Below, one piece after another: positions 34,421-47,009 of a stretch of 64,000 bases of DNA. The notes under the pieces were generated by a model. The model saw only the letters and a program-made list of their open reading frames with translations. It had not been told where the DNA came from and did no database searches. Position numbers and translations under genes: made by a program. Origin of the DNA: Pictodentalium vernedei (lineage: Eukaryota > Mollusca > Scaphopoda > Dentaliida > Dentaliidae); assembly GCA_031216915.1 (NCBI GenBank), contig CM062295.1, positions 179,752,927-179,816,926 of the forward strand, given 5' to 3'. Every line of letters begins with the position of its first letter. The first letter of the stretch is position 1.

Positions 34421-35857
34421 AAGAGGCCCCAGGGGGCCTGAGGGCACTCACCTGACATGGTAGTCTAAATTTCAAACCAGGGACTTGACTTGAATAAGCT
34501 GCATACGCCCCTCCTAAGAAAAGCATATACCAACTAGATGAAGCGATTATTGTGCCAACACAATACACAGGATTTTCAGTTCCTGCACTTTTACGTCCCA
34601 AAATTGAGATAAACGCATAAAAACAGATTTTTTTCCCAAACAAAATATATAATTTTTTTTTTCTTCTTAAAACGCATAAAAACCCTAAAAACTAATTTCT
34701 GGATTTCGGTCAAAAATTTCCAAAAAAAGTCCCACCCGGACCCCAAATTTTCAGTGTAAACAAAAAAAAAATTTTTGTCTTAAAATTGACCGAAACGCAT
34801 AAAAAACAAACAAAAAAATTTCCGGATTTTGGTCCAAAATTTCTAAGTCCGGAATGGGGCCCCAAATTTTCAGCCTAAATATGAACCCAGGGACTTGGCT
34901 TGAACAAACTTGAGTCTCACCCTCCTAAGGATTCTGAATACCAAATATCAAAAGATTCTTATTGGTAGATCTGAAGAAGATTTTTAAAGAATATTCCTCA
35001 TACTGCACTAATTTAAACATTTGGGCTCCCATAGAGAGCCCAAATATGGACCCAGGGAAATGATTTCAATAAACTTGTGAAACAATCTTCCAAAGATGTT
35101 ATATGTGAAATTTGAAAGCTTTTGGAGCAGTGGTTTGGGAGAAAAGTAGTCTTAAATGTTTTTCCCATTACCCACAGTGTTAAAAAATGCTGACTCAGCA
35201 CTTTTTCAAAAGTCCCCAAAAAGTACCCCATGATAAAACCGATACCAATTTCTTTTTACCATTCCATTCTGTTGGTCCTAAGGAAGCTTCACACCAAATA
35301 AGAATTCTCAGTGCTGTGTAGTTTTGGAGATATGGGCGTTTTAATTTTTTTCTATTTTTAGCTCCTGCGGTTCCCATGGGGGCAACAGGAAATAAATTAA
35401 GTACTTATGATCCAATAAGCCCTCATATCAAATTTGGTTCAAATCTGCCTCTCAGTTTGGAAAACAGAAATTTTGGGAGTGGTAAAAATTCTTGCCCCTC
35501 CCATAACGAAGGCAAATAATGCCTGACAAACTTCTCTTGAACAAACTTGATTCTAAACCTCAAAAGGACTCTGTATACCACATATCAAGTCTCTGCTACT
35601 AGTGGTTCATCAGAAGAAGATTTTCAAAAAATTTGGCCATTTTTTCCCCACCCCTCTGCTCAAAATGAGCAGAAATCTAATTTGCATAAAAATCAAAATG
35701 CCCCTATATAACCACTACTTACATGAAATTTAATTAAAATGTGGCCAATGGTTCAGGAGAAAGAGGCTCAAACACCATCTTCACGCAGGATGACGGATGG
35801 ACAACAGACGAAGAGTGATAAGAAAAGCTCACCCTGACTTTCAGTCAGGTGAGCTAA
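34421..35857 (+). mobile_element. AACAAGAGGCC hairpin-ended element
   Basis: Begins AACAAGAGGCCCCAGGGGG, where GAGGCCCC/GGGGGCCT can pair, then CACTCACCTGAC. Ends GCTCACCCTGACTTTCAGTC then AGGTGAGCTAAAAAAC, a second hairpin. Long AT-rich interior with repeated GGGACTTG, TTGAACAAACTTGA and CAAAAGATTC motifs. No coding region. Confidence 0.78.
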
Positions 35858-36164
35858 AAAACAATATTTACCAATAAAACATTACAAATATGGATGTCAT
35901 TGGAACTGGCCCCTCAAGCCAGTTCCGATGATAGCCATATCTGTACAGTTTCATTGACAAAGTGTCAGGATATTTCAGGTCATGTTAGCCTTGGTTAATT
36001 TGTTGCCACCATGTTTCTTAAAGGGTTAAATTGACTCAATTCTTTTCATGCAAATCCTAGCAAACATGGATTCTTGCTAACCTTGTTGCGCGTATCTTTG
36101 CATAAATCGATTCTTGGATTCTCATCGAAATATAAGCCCTGAACTAGGAGTCATAGTAGGGCCT

Positions 36165-36480
36165 GGCAAAGCTTTGAAATTTGATTTCATTCAACATCAT
36201 CCTGATGATTCAATTCAATTCAAGCTGATTCAAAAATGTTTGAATCATGAAGGTGTTCTCAAAATCCTAACTGGTGTCGTCTTTTGAACTTTTCTTCTGT
36301 CAGCAATCTCCTATTAGGAGATCTCAGATAACAGAACAGTTCAAGGAGGTTCTGCTTCTGACACAACTTTGATTTCATTCTGGAATATTCGGTGTTTTTG
36401 ATTTTTGAATTTATCACTGCATGCAATACTTGAGCGAAGACTCACAATATTTACCACTGCAAGAAGTGGAGCTGGGTGTT
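36165..36480. repeat. Dispersed palindromic repeat, related to 41150-41400
   Basis: TGAAATTTGATTTCATTC, TTCTCAAAATCCTAACTGG and a hairpin AATCTCCTATTAGGAGAT are shared with 41150-41400 (ATCAGGTCTCCTGTACAGG hairpin, 41268-41308). Ends around 37380-37440 and 42380-42460 (TTGATTTGATTCAAAATCCT) may be their other termini. Confidence 0.55.
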
Positions 36481-36660
36481 TTTTGTTTGTTTTCTGGTTC
36501 AGTTCCAGTTTTTGCAGAAAACTGGAAAAGCAAACTTTAAGACCCAGCAAAAACCGGCTAAACTGTTTTACTGTGTTTGTGCATAAACTGATCAAACTAT
36601 CTTACTGGGAGGGAACTGGACTAGTGGTCCCTATGGACTTTCGTCACTTGGTCTACAAGC
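36481..36660. repeat. Dispersed repeat (GAGCTGGGTGTTTTTT), empty-site copy
   Basis: GAGCTGGGTGTTTTTTGTTT, AAGACCCAGCAAAAACCGG and CTTACTGGGAGGGAACTG also occur at 48785-48921 plus 49504-49540. It is the uninterrupted reference for the hAT-like insertion at 48922. Confidence 0.75.
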
Positions 36661-36712
36661 CAGAAAATAAACAGACTGTCATCTGCAAAATGAGGTCCCC
36701 AGAGGGTGAATT

Positions 36713-36752
36713 TAGTGATGCTACCCTGCACAGCAGGGTAGCATCACTACAT
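36713..36752. repeat. Hairpin AGTGATGCTACCCTG
   Basis: AGTGATGCTACCCTG / CAGGGTAGCATCACT with a loop of two bases (CA). It sits between diverged direct motifs GTGAATTTAG and CACTACATTTACC. Confidence 0.8.
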
Positions 36753-37695
36753 TTACCCAGTGTGAACCTCAATCTGTATCAGGGTTTCAAAACTAAACAG
36801 AAAGAAGTTCCCAAAGGATAAATTGGCCCAATGTATGGGATAGCATCATCAAATTCACCCCCTGGGAACCTTATTCTGCAAATGTCAGACAGCCTATTTT
36901 CAGGCCTGTTGGTCTATCTGGCAAAGAGTGAATGCATCATGTTTTCCATGTCACCTTTTCTCCCACATTGACTCATCAATCAGTCAATAAGGGAGAAATG
37001 TGATAATGAGAAAACAACATAGATTAGATGATCTTTATTCATTTTTACCCTAATTTATGTTTTTATTCTGACTCAATAGGCTTAGCAACTGATCCCCTAC
37101 AACCCCTAAGAATGATCAAAGGGAGGGAAGTTAGGCTGAACCCAATGAAAACATTTACAGACAAGGCTTTTTGTGGTGAGTGGAGTGGTACAAACTAGTG
37201 TAGATTTTTGCCGAGTTAAGGAGAGTGAAGTGCTGTTTACTATATGTTCTGAACACATAGAAAAGCTGAAATAAGCCGAACGGAAACCAAAAATCGAATT
37301 TGAAATCAAAACCACCCAGCTCAAGAAAAAAGATGCAACATCTACAAATTGAAGAGTATGAGATTCGATTATGGATTTGATTTGATTCAAAATCCTCTGC
37401 CTGATTCAATTCAACCCCAAATTTTGCAGTCACAATATTAGAGCTGGATGGTATTGAAGCTTCGGGTTTGGTTTCAGTATTTTGGGTGGGATTTACCCTG
37501 GTTTCAGTATGGTATTTCATTTTTATACAGATATCAATACCTATTGGTATTTACAGTATACAGCCAGAGTCTGCTTTAGAATGATCACATTCAACAATCA
37601 AATCTTGATTATAAGACACAGTAAATTTAATGAACAATGAATGTATTATTTGTCAAACTGTTGTAAATAACACAAGTACTTACCACTGATCATTT

Positions 37696-37935
37696 ATTTA
37701 TTTATTTATTGGTGTTTAAGGTCACATATTTTTGCACAATGGCTAATCATGACTACAACATGAGTATCAACTCAAGACCAGGGGTGAGTGTTAATAAGCC
37801 ATGTTGCCCATTTTAGAGAAGAGGGTTAGCTCCTCCCAAGCATTGGAGACTGGGTCCTATTTTACCAGTAAAACAGAGCCTGTTTACCACAGTGAACAGG
37901 CACTTCTTCACTTCCCGGGGTTCCTGTGGGACATC
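37696..37935 (-). mobile_element. Type-2 SINE-like retroposon, tail A
   Basis: Same family as at 18561 and 20874, with 8-bp duplication GATCATTT at 37688-37695 and 37936-37943. It sits inside a CAGTGG-ended element remnant. Confidence 0.82.
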
Positions 37936-38122
37936 GATCATTTGATGTAAGCTTGTGGAGCTCTTGTCAAAGAAGATATAATAAATTAAATCCCTGTTTT
38001 GGATGTAAACTGGCCAAATAGATCTATAAACAGAGGGAATTTGATGTATATCAGGCTAATTTCTCGACATATTACAAGATTTTTTATTGATTTGACAAGA
38101 GTTTTCTCTATAACCTCTATAA

Positions 38123-40791
38123 AACAAGAGGCCCCAAGGGGCCTTAATCACTCACCGGCCAAAGTGGTTCAAAGAAGTATTTGGGGTCACATTCAGTTAG
38201 ACATGGTTCATCAACACTACAAAGGAATGAAGTCATGAGAGGCAAATTTTATGGAAAAATACTAAGGAATGGATTTGAACAAACCTGAACCTAACATGCC
38301 CCCCCCCCCATCACCCCACCCCTGCCCATAGAGCCCAAATATTAAGCCAAAGACTCAAATTGAACAAACTTGAATCTGATCCCCCTTGAGATGTCATATA
38401 CCAAATAGGAAAGAATTCTGACTGGTAGATATGAAGAAGGTTTTTAAAGACATCACCTCACATTGCACTAATTTAAACTTTGGGCTCAAATAGGGAGCCA
38501 AAATATTAACCCAGGGTCCTGATTTGAACAGACTTGAATCTGACCCACCTAGAGATGTTGTATACCAAATATGAAAGGATTCTGATTGGTGAATCTGAAG
38601 AAGATTTTAAAAGAAATTCCCTCATATTGCACTTACCGGGTAGTTAAAATTTAGGCTCCCATAGATAGCCCAAATTAATAAACCTGGGACCAGGTTTGAA
38701 CAAACTTGAGCCTTACCCTCCAAGAGATGTTGTATACCAAATATGAAAGGATTCTGACTGGTGAATCTGAAGAAGATTTTTAAAGAAATTTTCTTATATT
38801 GTACTAAGTTAAAATTTCGGCTCCCATAGGGAGTCCAAATATTAACCCATGGACTAGGATTGAACAAACTTGAATCTAACCCTTCTAGAGATGTTGTATA
38901 CCAAATATGAAAGCATTCTGACTACATGGTCTGAAGAAGATTTTAAAAAGTCGGAATAGGACCCAAAATTTTCAGGCTATAAATTTTATTTTTTTTCCAT
39001 CTCAAAATTGAACAAAACACATAAAAATCCCCTAAAAATTGTCTGAATTTTGGTCAAAAATTTCGTAGTCCAAACCTGACCCCAATTTTTTTTTTTCATC
39101 TCAAATTTGAACAAAACGCATAAAAAACAAATTTTTTTTTTTCAAAATTTTGGTCCAAAATTTCCAAGTCTGAACCGGACCCAAAATTCTCAGGCTAAAA
39201 TTTTTTTTTTTTCATCTCAAAATTGAACAAAACGCATAAATTTTTTTTTTTAAATTCCGAATTTTGGTCCAAAATTTCCGAGTCGGAACCGGACCCAAAA
39301 TTTTCAGGCTAAAAATTTGGGGGAGTTTTCGTCTCAAAATTGAACACAACACATAAAAAATCCAAAACAAATTTTTTTTCTCGATTTTGGTCAAAATTTT
39401 CTAAGTCCAAACCAGACCAATAATTTTCAACCCAGGGACCCGATTTGAACGAACTTGAATCTGACCCCTCCTAGAGATGATGTATACCAAATGTTAAAGG
39501 ATTCTGGCTGGTGGATCTGAAGAAGAAGATTTTTAAAGAAATTTTCTCATATTGCACTAGAGATGATGTATACCAAATATGAGAGGATTCTGACTGGTGA
39601 ATCTGAAGAAGATTTTTAAATAATATTCCATGCATTGCACAAAGTTAAAATTTGGACTTCCATAGGGAGCCCAAATATTAACCCAGCAACTCGATTTGAA
39701 GAAACTTGAATGTGACACCCCCCCCCCCCCCCCCTCCCCTATAGATGTTGTATACCAAACATGAAAGGATTCTGACGGTGGATCTGAAGAAGAAGATTTT
39801 TAAAGAAATTTCCTCAAATTGCAACAAGTTAAATTTTGGACTCCAACAGAGAACCCAAATACTAACTCAGGGACCCAATTTGAACAAACTTCAATCTGAC
39901 CCCCCCCCCCCCCCCCCCCCCCCCCCTAGAGATGTTGTATACCAAATATGAAAGCATTCTGACTGATGAAGAAGATTTTTAAAGAAATTTCCTTATAATT
40001 CAGTAAGTTAAAATTTGGGCTCCTACAGGGAGCCCAATTATTAAAATCCAGGGACTCGATTTGAAGAAACTTGAATCTGACCCCCTATAGATGTTGTATA
40101 CCAAACATGAAAGGATTCTGAATGATGGATCTGAAGGAGATTTTTAAAGAAATTTCCTCAAATTGCAACAAGTTAAACTCTGGGCTCCAACAGAGAACCC
40201 AAATACTAACTCAGGGACCCAATTTGAAGAAACTTGAATCTGACCCCCCTAGAGATGTTGTATACCAAATATGAAAGCATTCTGACTGGTGGATCTGAAG
40301 AAGAAGATTTTAAAGAAATTTCATCATATTTCAGTAAGTTAAAATTTGGGCTCCTACAGGGAGCCCAATTATTAACCCAATTATTAAAGAAATTTCCTCA
40401 AATTGCAACAAGTTAAACTTTGGGCTCCAATAAAGAGCCCAAATCTTAACCCAGGAACTCAATTTGAACAAACTTGAATCTGACCCCCCTAGAGATGTTG
40501 TACAACACATATGAAAAGATTCTGACTGGTGGATCTGAAGAAGAAGATTTTTTTGAATTTTTGAACAAATTTATGAGTGCTATCAGAGTTATGCCCCTTC
40601 TGGTGCCCCCTGTGGGCACACCATGTTTGTTTGTACAAACTTGAATTGGCATATGATAAGGAACATGCACACAAAATTTGGTTCAATTTGGTCGAGTAGT
40701 TTGTGAGGAGAAGTCGATAATGTAAAGTTCACGACGGATGACGACGACGGACAGCAAGTGATAAGTTAAGCTCCCTTCGGTGAGCTAATAA
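38123..40791 (+). mobile_element. AACAAGAGGCC element with long internal tandem array
   Basis: Start AACAAGAGGCCCCAAGGGG, then CCTTAATCACTCACC; end GATAAGTTAAGCTCCCTTCG then GTGAGCTAATAAAC. The centre has at least ten units of 160-187 bp marked by GAGATGTTGTATACCAAATA (38554, 38726, 38890, 39476, 39744, 39931, 40090, 40254, 40494). It interrupts a CAGTGG-ended element: flank 37944-38122 and flank 40797-40921 are its two sides. Confidence 0.82.
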
Positions 40792-41510
40792 ACAAATACA
40801 ATGGACAGGTCAAATTTATACTGAAGATATGGTAAATGGTTTTGTGTTTGGAAGTAATATTCAATTAACAAGGTTATTCAGTTACAAGATATCCAATTGA
40901 GTGGGCTCTACTCCACAGTGTACTTAAAAATAAAGACTTAATGATAATTCAGTTTCTATTCAGTTCAGAAATATTTCATACCCGTAAACAAGAACACAGA
41001 CTAGTTTTATGTCTTTCCTACTGCACAAATACTAAAAAACAGTATTGTGGAGTTTCTGTCTTACTGTGATCTTAATTTACAACCATTACACCCTCAAATT
41101 GGTTATTAGTCTCTGTGAGCCCCTACTCCACTGAGATGGTAGAAAAACTACGAAATTTGATTTGATTTAAAATTGTCTTCAATTTAAGTTGTGTTGATTC
41201 AGAAATTTTCAAATTTTCGGGATGTTCTTAAAATCCTACCAAGAGTCTCTTCTTCAACTGTTCAAATATCATCAGGTCTCCTGTACAGGAGACCTGATAA
41301 CAGAAGACTTCAAGGAGGTACTGCTTTCCTTTCCAAAACTGCTTTTATTCCATCCTGGAATTTTCGCTCATTATCTGGATGAGTGCTAAAAGCCATGATC
41401 ATGGCTCTCATGAAAAGTGCTGAAAGCTACTTTAGTGTCTTTACATTCTAAGAATTAGCTTGTTGTTTGCTACGCAGTAGAAAAAAAACATGTCTATGTA
41501 AACTTTTGTT

Positions 41511-41562
41511 ACATTTTATTGGAGAGTGAGAGCAGGCACTCTCCAATAAATTGCAACAAAAC
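41511..41562. repeat. Hairpin with GGAGAGTG stem
   Basis: ATTTTATTGGAGAGTG ... GCACTCTCCAATAAATT, same family as 10316-10360, including the following GCAACA. Confidence 0.8.
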
Positions 41563-41868
41563 AATTCTTTTTGGACTAAATCGTACTAATCTAAGACACC
41601 CCATGCTGATGGCATGGTATCTTGGGGAAAAAAATACTCATGTTTAAGGTCCTGCGAATATTCAAGATTCAATTTGATACCATACATCTGCTTTGACATC
41701 GATCATGAATCAGTCTCAAGATTCAATTTTTTGCTAATTTCAATTTGTTACATTCCCAACAAAAATTGGATAAAATTGTCATTAGAAATTCATGTAGACT
41801 CAATTCCTATTTAACTGAGTTATTGACAATGTTTAATTGTTAGGTAAGTAGTGAATTTTGGTCAGAAC

Positions 41869-41974
41869 ATTATCCATAGTTTTAGTTTTTGAGGGCTTAA
41901 CTTGTTACTGTACACGTTCTTAAGAACATGAACAGTAACAAGTTAAACCTTCAAAAACTAAAACTATGGATAAT
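41869..41974. repeat. Hairpin, arms about 48 bp
   Basis: ATTATCCATAGTTTTAGTTT and AACTTGTTACTGT on the left mirror ACAGTAACAAGTT and AAACTAAAACTATGGATAAT. The centre GTTCTTAAGAAC is itself palindromic. Confidence 0.88.
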
Positions 41975-42469
41975 AGGCCTACATGAAGCTAGCTGTTTCA
42001 GCAAAGCTGCTGCAGAGAATATTTATTTATTGGTGTTTAAGGTGTTCACTCAGTCTTTTAAGGGTCATCACAGTGTTCCGTAACTTTCTTTTGGTGCAAT
42101 ATGAAATAACTTGTTTTTTAAGATTCGATTCGAGATTTGATTTAATATCAATATCAGAGACACGATACAATTCGAGATTTGATAAAAAAAAAATTTGTTA
42201 TTCGGAGAACCCTACTCATGTTAGAAATCACCTTTGAAAAATAATTTAGCACTCTACCAGTTAACTGACTTATGCAAAGAGACACGTCAAGGTGAATACA
42301 ATACTTGAGTGGAGACTGTCAATATTTACGATTGTAAAAAGGTGCAATATTTAAAATTTTAAGAGCTGTGAGATTCATCTAGATTGATTTGATTCAAAAT
42401 CCTCAGACTGATTTGATTTGTGATTCAAATTGTCCTGAAATTGGAGAATCACAGGTCCCTACTAGACAG

Positions 42470-43776
42470 GCCTGGATGAGACCAGTTCTCAAATTGACAA
42501 TACTATTTTCTACCTTTAAGCTTTCTGTATCATTTGAGAATGACATATGCCATGCTGGTAACATCAACGGGGCTGAAATTTTTTTTTTCAAAACCATTTC
42601 TTGCTTGGTGTTGTATGAGCGACAGCATAATTTTACATGGTCATTCATTCATCATACACAAAGTACAGAAAATTAGGACTGAGTTCATAGACAGAAAATT
42701 GCGATATGCCATGACCTTAGTGGTTCTCCAATAAAGTTGAATTGTCTCAAGGCCAAAATGTCCAAAAGATGGCCGTTCATTTGTCATCAGGTGACATATA
42801 GAAACCTAGAGAAAATTACTACTGAGTTCATACCACAGGCACAGAGAGAATCTTGCAATGATATCACTTTATTCTCTAATCCAGCTGAAATGTCCCAAGG
42901 CCAAAACATCCTGCGTGAAACAACCCTGGGTTCAACAAGTCATTCCAATGAAGAGTCACAAATTTGTTATGGAGGTAAATACTGAAAAACTAATCATATT
43001 TGAAAGTCAATTTATCTGAATAGCATGGGCCAGATATGGCCGATATATTAGGGGAAGGGTTAAGGCTATGATGTATTTTAATTGTGACACGGAGTTGGAA
43101 AGATCTCAGGAAGCCCTTAATTTCTAATGGTTGATCAAAAATTTCATGAGTATTCAAAAAGTTGATGTCCCCATTCTAGAAGGTATCGTGGCCCTAAAAA
43201 GTTATGTGTAATACAATTACAATACAATGCATGGTGAGTGGATTTTCTGCTCGTGGATCACTGGGTACAATTCACCTGTCCATGAACTGTAAATTTGTAA
43301 GTGCTTCTTGTGCTTTGTTCTCAGATGTAGAAACCATAAATATCCATGTGTATTAGTAATAATCAAATCTCCTTCTACAGAATAAGTTGTTTCCTTCATC
43401 CTTTAAAAAAAGCCTTCACCCAACACACAGGATATCAAAATTTATTATTTCAATTATTGTTTTTTCAAATGTTTCAAAAAATTAAAACAAGAGCAACGTG
43501 AAGCGTGGCATATGCTCCCGCCGGTGTCATAAAAGAGTAGACAAGTCTCTCTGGGGCATAACCAAAATCAAAAGGAAGCTTCCTCTAGACACCAACAATG
43601 CATCACAAAAAATAAAATTGAATTGAGCCAGCATTCATTAGTTATTGGACGGAAACCAAATTCAAGATGGCTGCCATGAAAGCCATAATGAATTCGCCAG
43701 TGGTGACCATCTTGGTTCAGCTGACTGGTCTAAAACTGAAAGGAAGCTTTTTGTAGACACGAACAATACATAATCA
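42470..43776. other. Intronic sequence, mostly unrecognised
   Basis: Two related stretches at 42660-42750 and 42800-42920 share GAGTTCATA, AGAAAATT and CAAGGCCAAAA motifs, a weak tandem. A fragment ACAAGAGCAACGTGAAGCGTG at 43488 starts another dispersed repeat. Confidence 0.5.
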
Positions 43777-43930
43777 AACAAGAGGCCCCAAGGGACCTTA
43801 ATCGCTCACCTCATGAAGTGGTTCAAAGAAGTATTTTGGGTCACATTCAGATAGTCATGGTTCATCAACAGTACAGATAATGAAGTCATGAAATTATTCA
43901 TAACTCTAGTGTCCATCGTCATCGTTACAT
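43777..43930 (+). mobile_element. AACAAGAGGCC element, 5' fragment
   Basis: AACAAGAGGCCCCAAGGGAC then CTTAATCGCTCACC and GTGGTTCAAAGAAGTATTTT, matching the start of the 38123 element. The rest is lost. Confidence 0.7.
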
Positions 43931-44021
43931 AATGCTCCCAAGAGGTTCTCGGGGGCATAAAAAGACCATCTCATTTGACCTCTTCTTGGAATGTGCTTGA
44001 CAAGCTTGTTTCAGTGGGGGT

Positions 44022-44358
44022 CAGAGGCAGCGGAGCCAGGGGGCACATGCCCCTCCACTTTTTTCCACAGATATGTTTCGCAGCTACACATTGAGTTAAA
44101 ATGGGTGCATGCAAACATGTCAATATACAGGCATTCCTGTAACATTATTTGCATATTTGCAAATCCAAACAATATTTAACCAAAGAATCCCACCTTCGGT
44201 CACTTTGGCCCATTTTTTCTACTTCAACTATCTTCCAACCCGAAGGCTGGCGAGAATATTTACTGACATACGATTGGAACCTTTCTCATACTGGGTCGAA
44301 CCATGGTAGCATTGTAAATTTGTGCCCCTCCACTTTTATCGACCATCCACCGCCTCTG
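44022..44358. mobile_element. CAGAGGC-ended MITE, copy 1
   Basis: Left CAGAGGCAGCGGAGCCAGGG, right CACCGCCTCTG. Internally GTGCCCCTCCACTTTT near both ends. Paralog of 60581-60845. The target duplication is unclear. Confidence 0.65.
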
Positions 44359-44650
44359 TGAGGGGTAACATATATGGTTTTGTTTATAAATTTTTTGAAA
44401 ATATATTTTTTCAACTGCTTATTTTGAAAATTACGCAGACAGAGGAAGCTGATTTGCTACCTTAAGGGTTAAATACTATATCTATATTATAGTAACTTGG
44501 GACCCTAATTGTAGTAGTCTCAGTGAAGTTAATTATAAACACTGAATTACTATATTTATTTGTAGTTGTTATAGGTCAATTTCAACATGCTATGAAGTCA
44601 AATCAATTGCTTATACATGTCAAGTTAAGCCAATTTTTTAGACTTGTGCT

Positions 44651-44775
44651 GCTCAATTTACAGAGCATCCTCCCCAGACATTGATTACAGAGTCCTATTT
44701 AATAACTAAAACTGAACTTGTTTAATAATCACAGTAAACAAGCATTGCTCCACATTCTGGGAATTCCAAAGGGAA
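44651..44775 (-). mobile_element. Partial type-2 SINE-like copy
   Basis: Diverged and missing tail A. The recognisable parts are CAGACATTGATTACAGAGTC, CTTGTTTAATAATCACAGT, AAACAAGCATTGCTCCAC. Confidence 0.6.
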
Positions 44776-44868
44776 ATGAATAATGCCTTTATAAAATATT
44801 ACCTTTAAAAAAAAAGGCCAACATGCTTTAATAAACAAGTATACGGTTGAGTCAAGATGATTGGTAGA

Positions 44869-45099
44869 GTTTACCTAACGAATCGATCAAATCGGCCCTC
44901 GTAATTTATAAATTAAGCTGTTGAAACAAAATTATTTTTCAAAAAAATACAACAAAGCCATATCATGTGAACCCTCATTAGAAGAAGCTCATTCCAATGA
45001 GGGGTCACATGATATGGTTTTGTTAAAATTATTTGAAAAATTTGGAATAAAAAAATTTAAAATAAAAAAAAAATTGAAACTGTGTGTGTCGCGTAAGGG
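44869..45099. mobile_element. TTAA palindromic MITE (subfamily B)
   Basis: Core CATATCATGTGAACCCTCAT ... GGGGTCACATGATATGG. Right end GCGTAAGGG then TTAA (45100-45103); left end eroded to TTTACCTAACG. Confidence 0.8.
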
Positions 45100-46294
45100 T
45101 TAAACTAACATCTGTTGTCAGGATTTGATCAGATACATTTGCTTTAAAAGAATATGTTGGACACCTGTAGGCCCTCTCCCCAAAATGCTGACAGATCTTT
45201 AAAGTCCTGCTAAATAGTGAAGGTAAATGCTGTGACCAAATAATATAACTGTGCCCAAATTATGCGGTGTTTAAAAAATATTTGTACAGTTTGGCAGATT
45301 TCAAACTATATATCATGTTTCGCTGATGCATGCAATTTTGTTTAGGGCATATCTATCAACTCAAACAATGCAATAGGTAAATGAGTTTTAAAAACCACAG
45401 AGTTTGTCAGTGAAAGGTAATCTCTGTCATATGTTATACAACACTGTCCATGCAGATTGCCTTTCACTGGGAAACCCTGAATGAGCCTGTACAAAAAGAA
45501 TTGAGATCCAACATATTCACATTTGTGGCATTTTCTATTATGCACTATGCATAATTTATTTTAAATAGGATTGACAACGGAAAAACTAAAAGTAAACTTG
45601 AGCCCAAAGAGGAGAACCAATAATAATAGTGAAGACCTATAACAAGATGCTATAAACTATGATTATATGGGGAAAAAACCTGAAAAAAAATATGAAACAG
45701 TGAAGAGAATAGAAGGCAAGAAAATCTGTGCTTTTCTCTCTTATCAGGTTAAAATACGGCCCGAGTCCTGCTTATGGAAACATAAATTTCAACATTTGAT
45801 GCCATGTAAGAGGATGTAGGTGAGATGCTGGTCAATGGACTTCAACAATACACTGACATGCTCAATTAATGAGACAACAGAAATGCTTCACAAGCTAAAA
45901 TTGTATTTATTACCCAATGTATGAAAATGAACAGCTTCACCATTTACCTTACATACCAATCAATTCAGACTTCTGGGCTGAATAATTCCACACATCCACT
46001 TGCTAAGGCAAGTAGACAGACACTGGTGCAGGATGAGTCAAAAAGCATATTCACTCGTCTGTCTCAGTGAGTGACAAATTCCAGTATCAAAGCCTATGAA
46101 GTTTCTGTTTTCTTTTTGAAATAAAATATTCAAACTTAAATCAGTTGTTATTTTCTCATTTTAGGTGTGTACAAAAACAAACATTTTCATTCTTGGCCAT
46201 GGTTATTTGTGAAGAATGTTGCAATACATCTATAGTGAAAAGTGGAATCTTGTTAACTGAATAGCAACTTTGCCAGTGAAAATTATTCAACTAA

Positions 46295-46696
46295 GGCTAC
46301 ACAAAGTAGATCTCCTGTTTCTCAGGCCATTATTTGAAAAATTGCATGCGGGCGAGCGGTTTTTTATTTTATTTTTTATTTCAGTAATTACTTCTTTGCA
46401 TCAAAAGTTCATGTTCTTGGTTCAAGTTTTAGGCCTCATAATCTACAGAATAGCATGGTGGTGGTGTATTTCATACCTTGAGTGCAAGAAGGCTTTGCAA
46501 TGCTAAAGCATTGCAAAGCCTTCTTGCACTCAAGGGACAAATTCATCAATTTTTTAAACTTGGGTAAAATATCAGACATAAACCATTTAATTTTTATTTT
46601 CTTTTAAGTTTAACTTGGTTATAAAAAGAGAGCATGCGACAGCCAAAAGGCCCATGCGGGAGGGCCTGAGAAACAGATTTTTTATTTTTTTAGGCC
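46295..46696. mobile_element. Harbinger-like MITE, copy 1
   Basis: GGCTACACAAAGTAGATCTC at the left, TTTTTTTAGGCC at the right, and a TAA direct repeat (46292-46294, 46697-46699). Subterminal CTGTTTCTCAGGCC is inverted at both ends. The centre is a hairpin AAGGCTTTGCAATGCT / AGCATTGCAAAGCCTT. TWA targets and G-rich tips are PIF/Harbinger traits; no transposase. Confidence 0.78.
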
Positions 46697-46787
46697 TAAC
46701 AGGAAAATTTATTTAACAGAGATTAACAATTGGTCACTTTCCTGTATTTTGGAGATAAACTATGCATACACTCATACATTATATCTT

Positions 46788-47009
46788 GTCTATTCGTTGG
46801 TATTTAAGGTCACATATTTCTGCACAATGGCTAAGAGTTACTGCAACATGGATATAAAGTCAAGTCCAGTCAATCGTTTATACCCATGTTGCCCATTTTA
46901 GAGGATTTCCACCCCAAGCATTGGTGACTGGGTCCTATTTCACCAGTAAAACAAAGCTTATTTACCACATTTAACAAGCATTGCTTCACTTCCTGGGGCT
47001 TCCATGGGG
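46788..47009 (-). mobile_element. Type-2 SINE-like retroposon, tail A
   Basis: Same family; TATATCTT duplicated at 46780-46787 and 47010-47017. It is inserted in the CAGTGG-ended element at 46239-47314, at the ATATCTTG position where other copies read uninterrupted. Confidence 0.83.
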
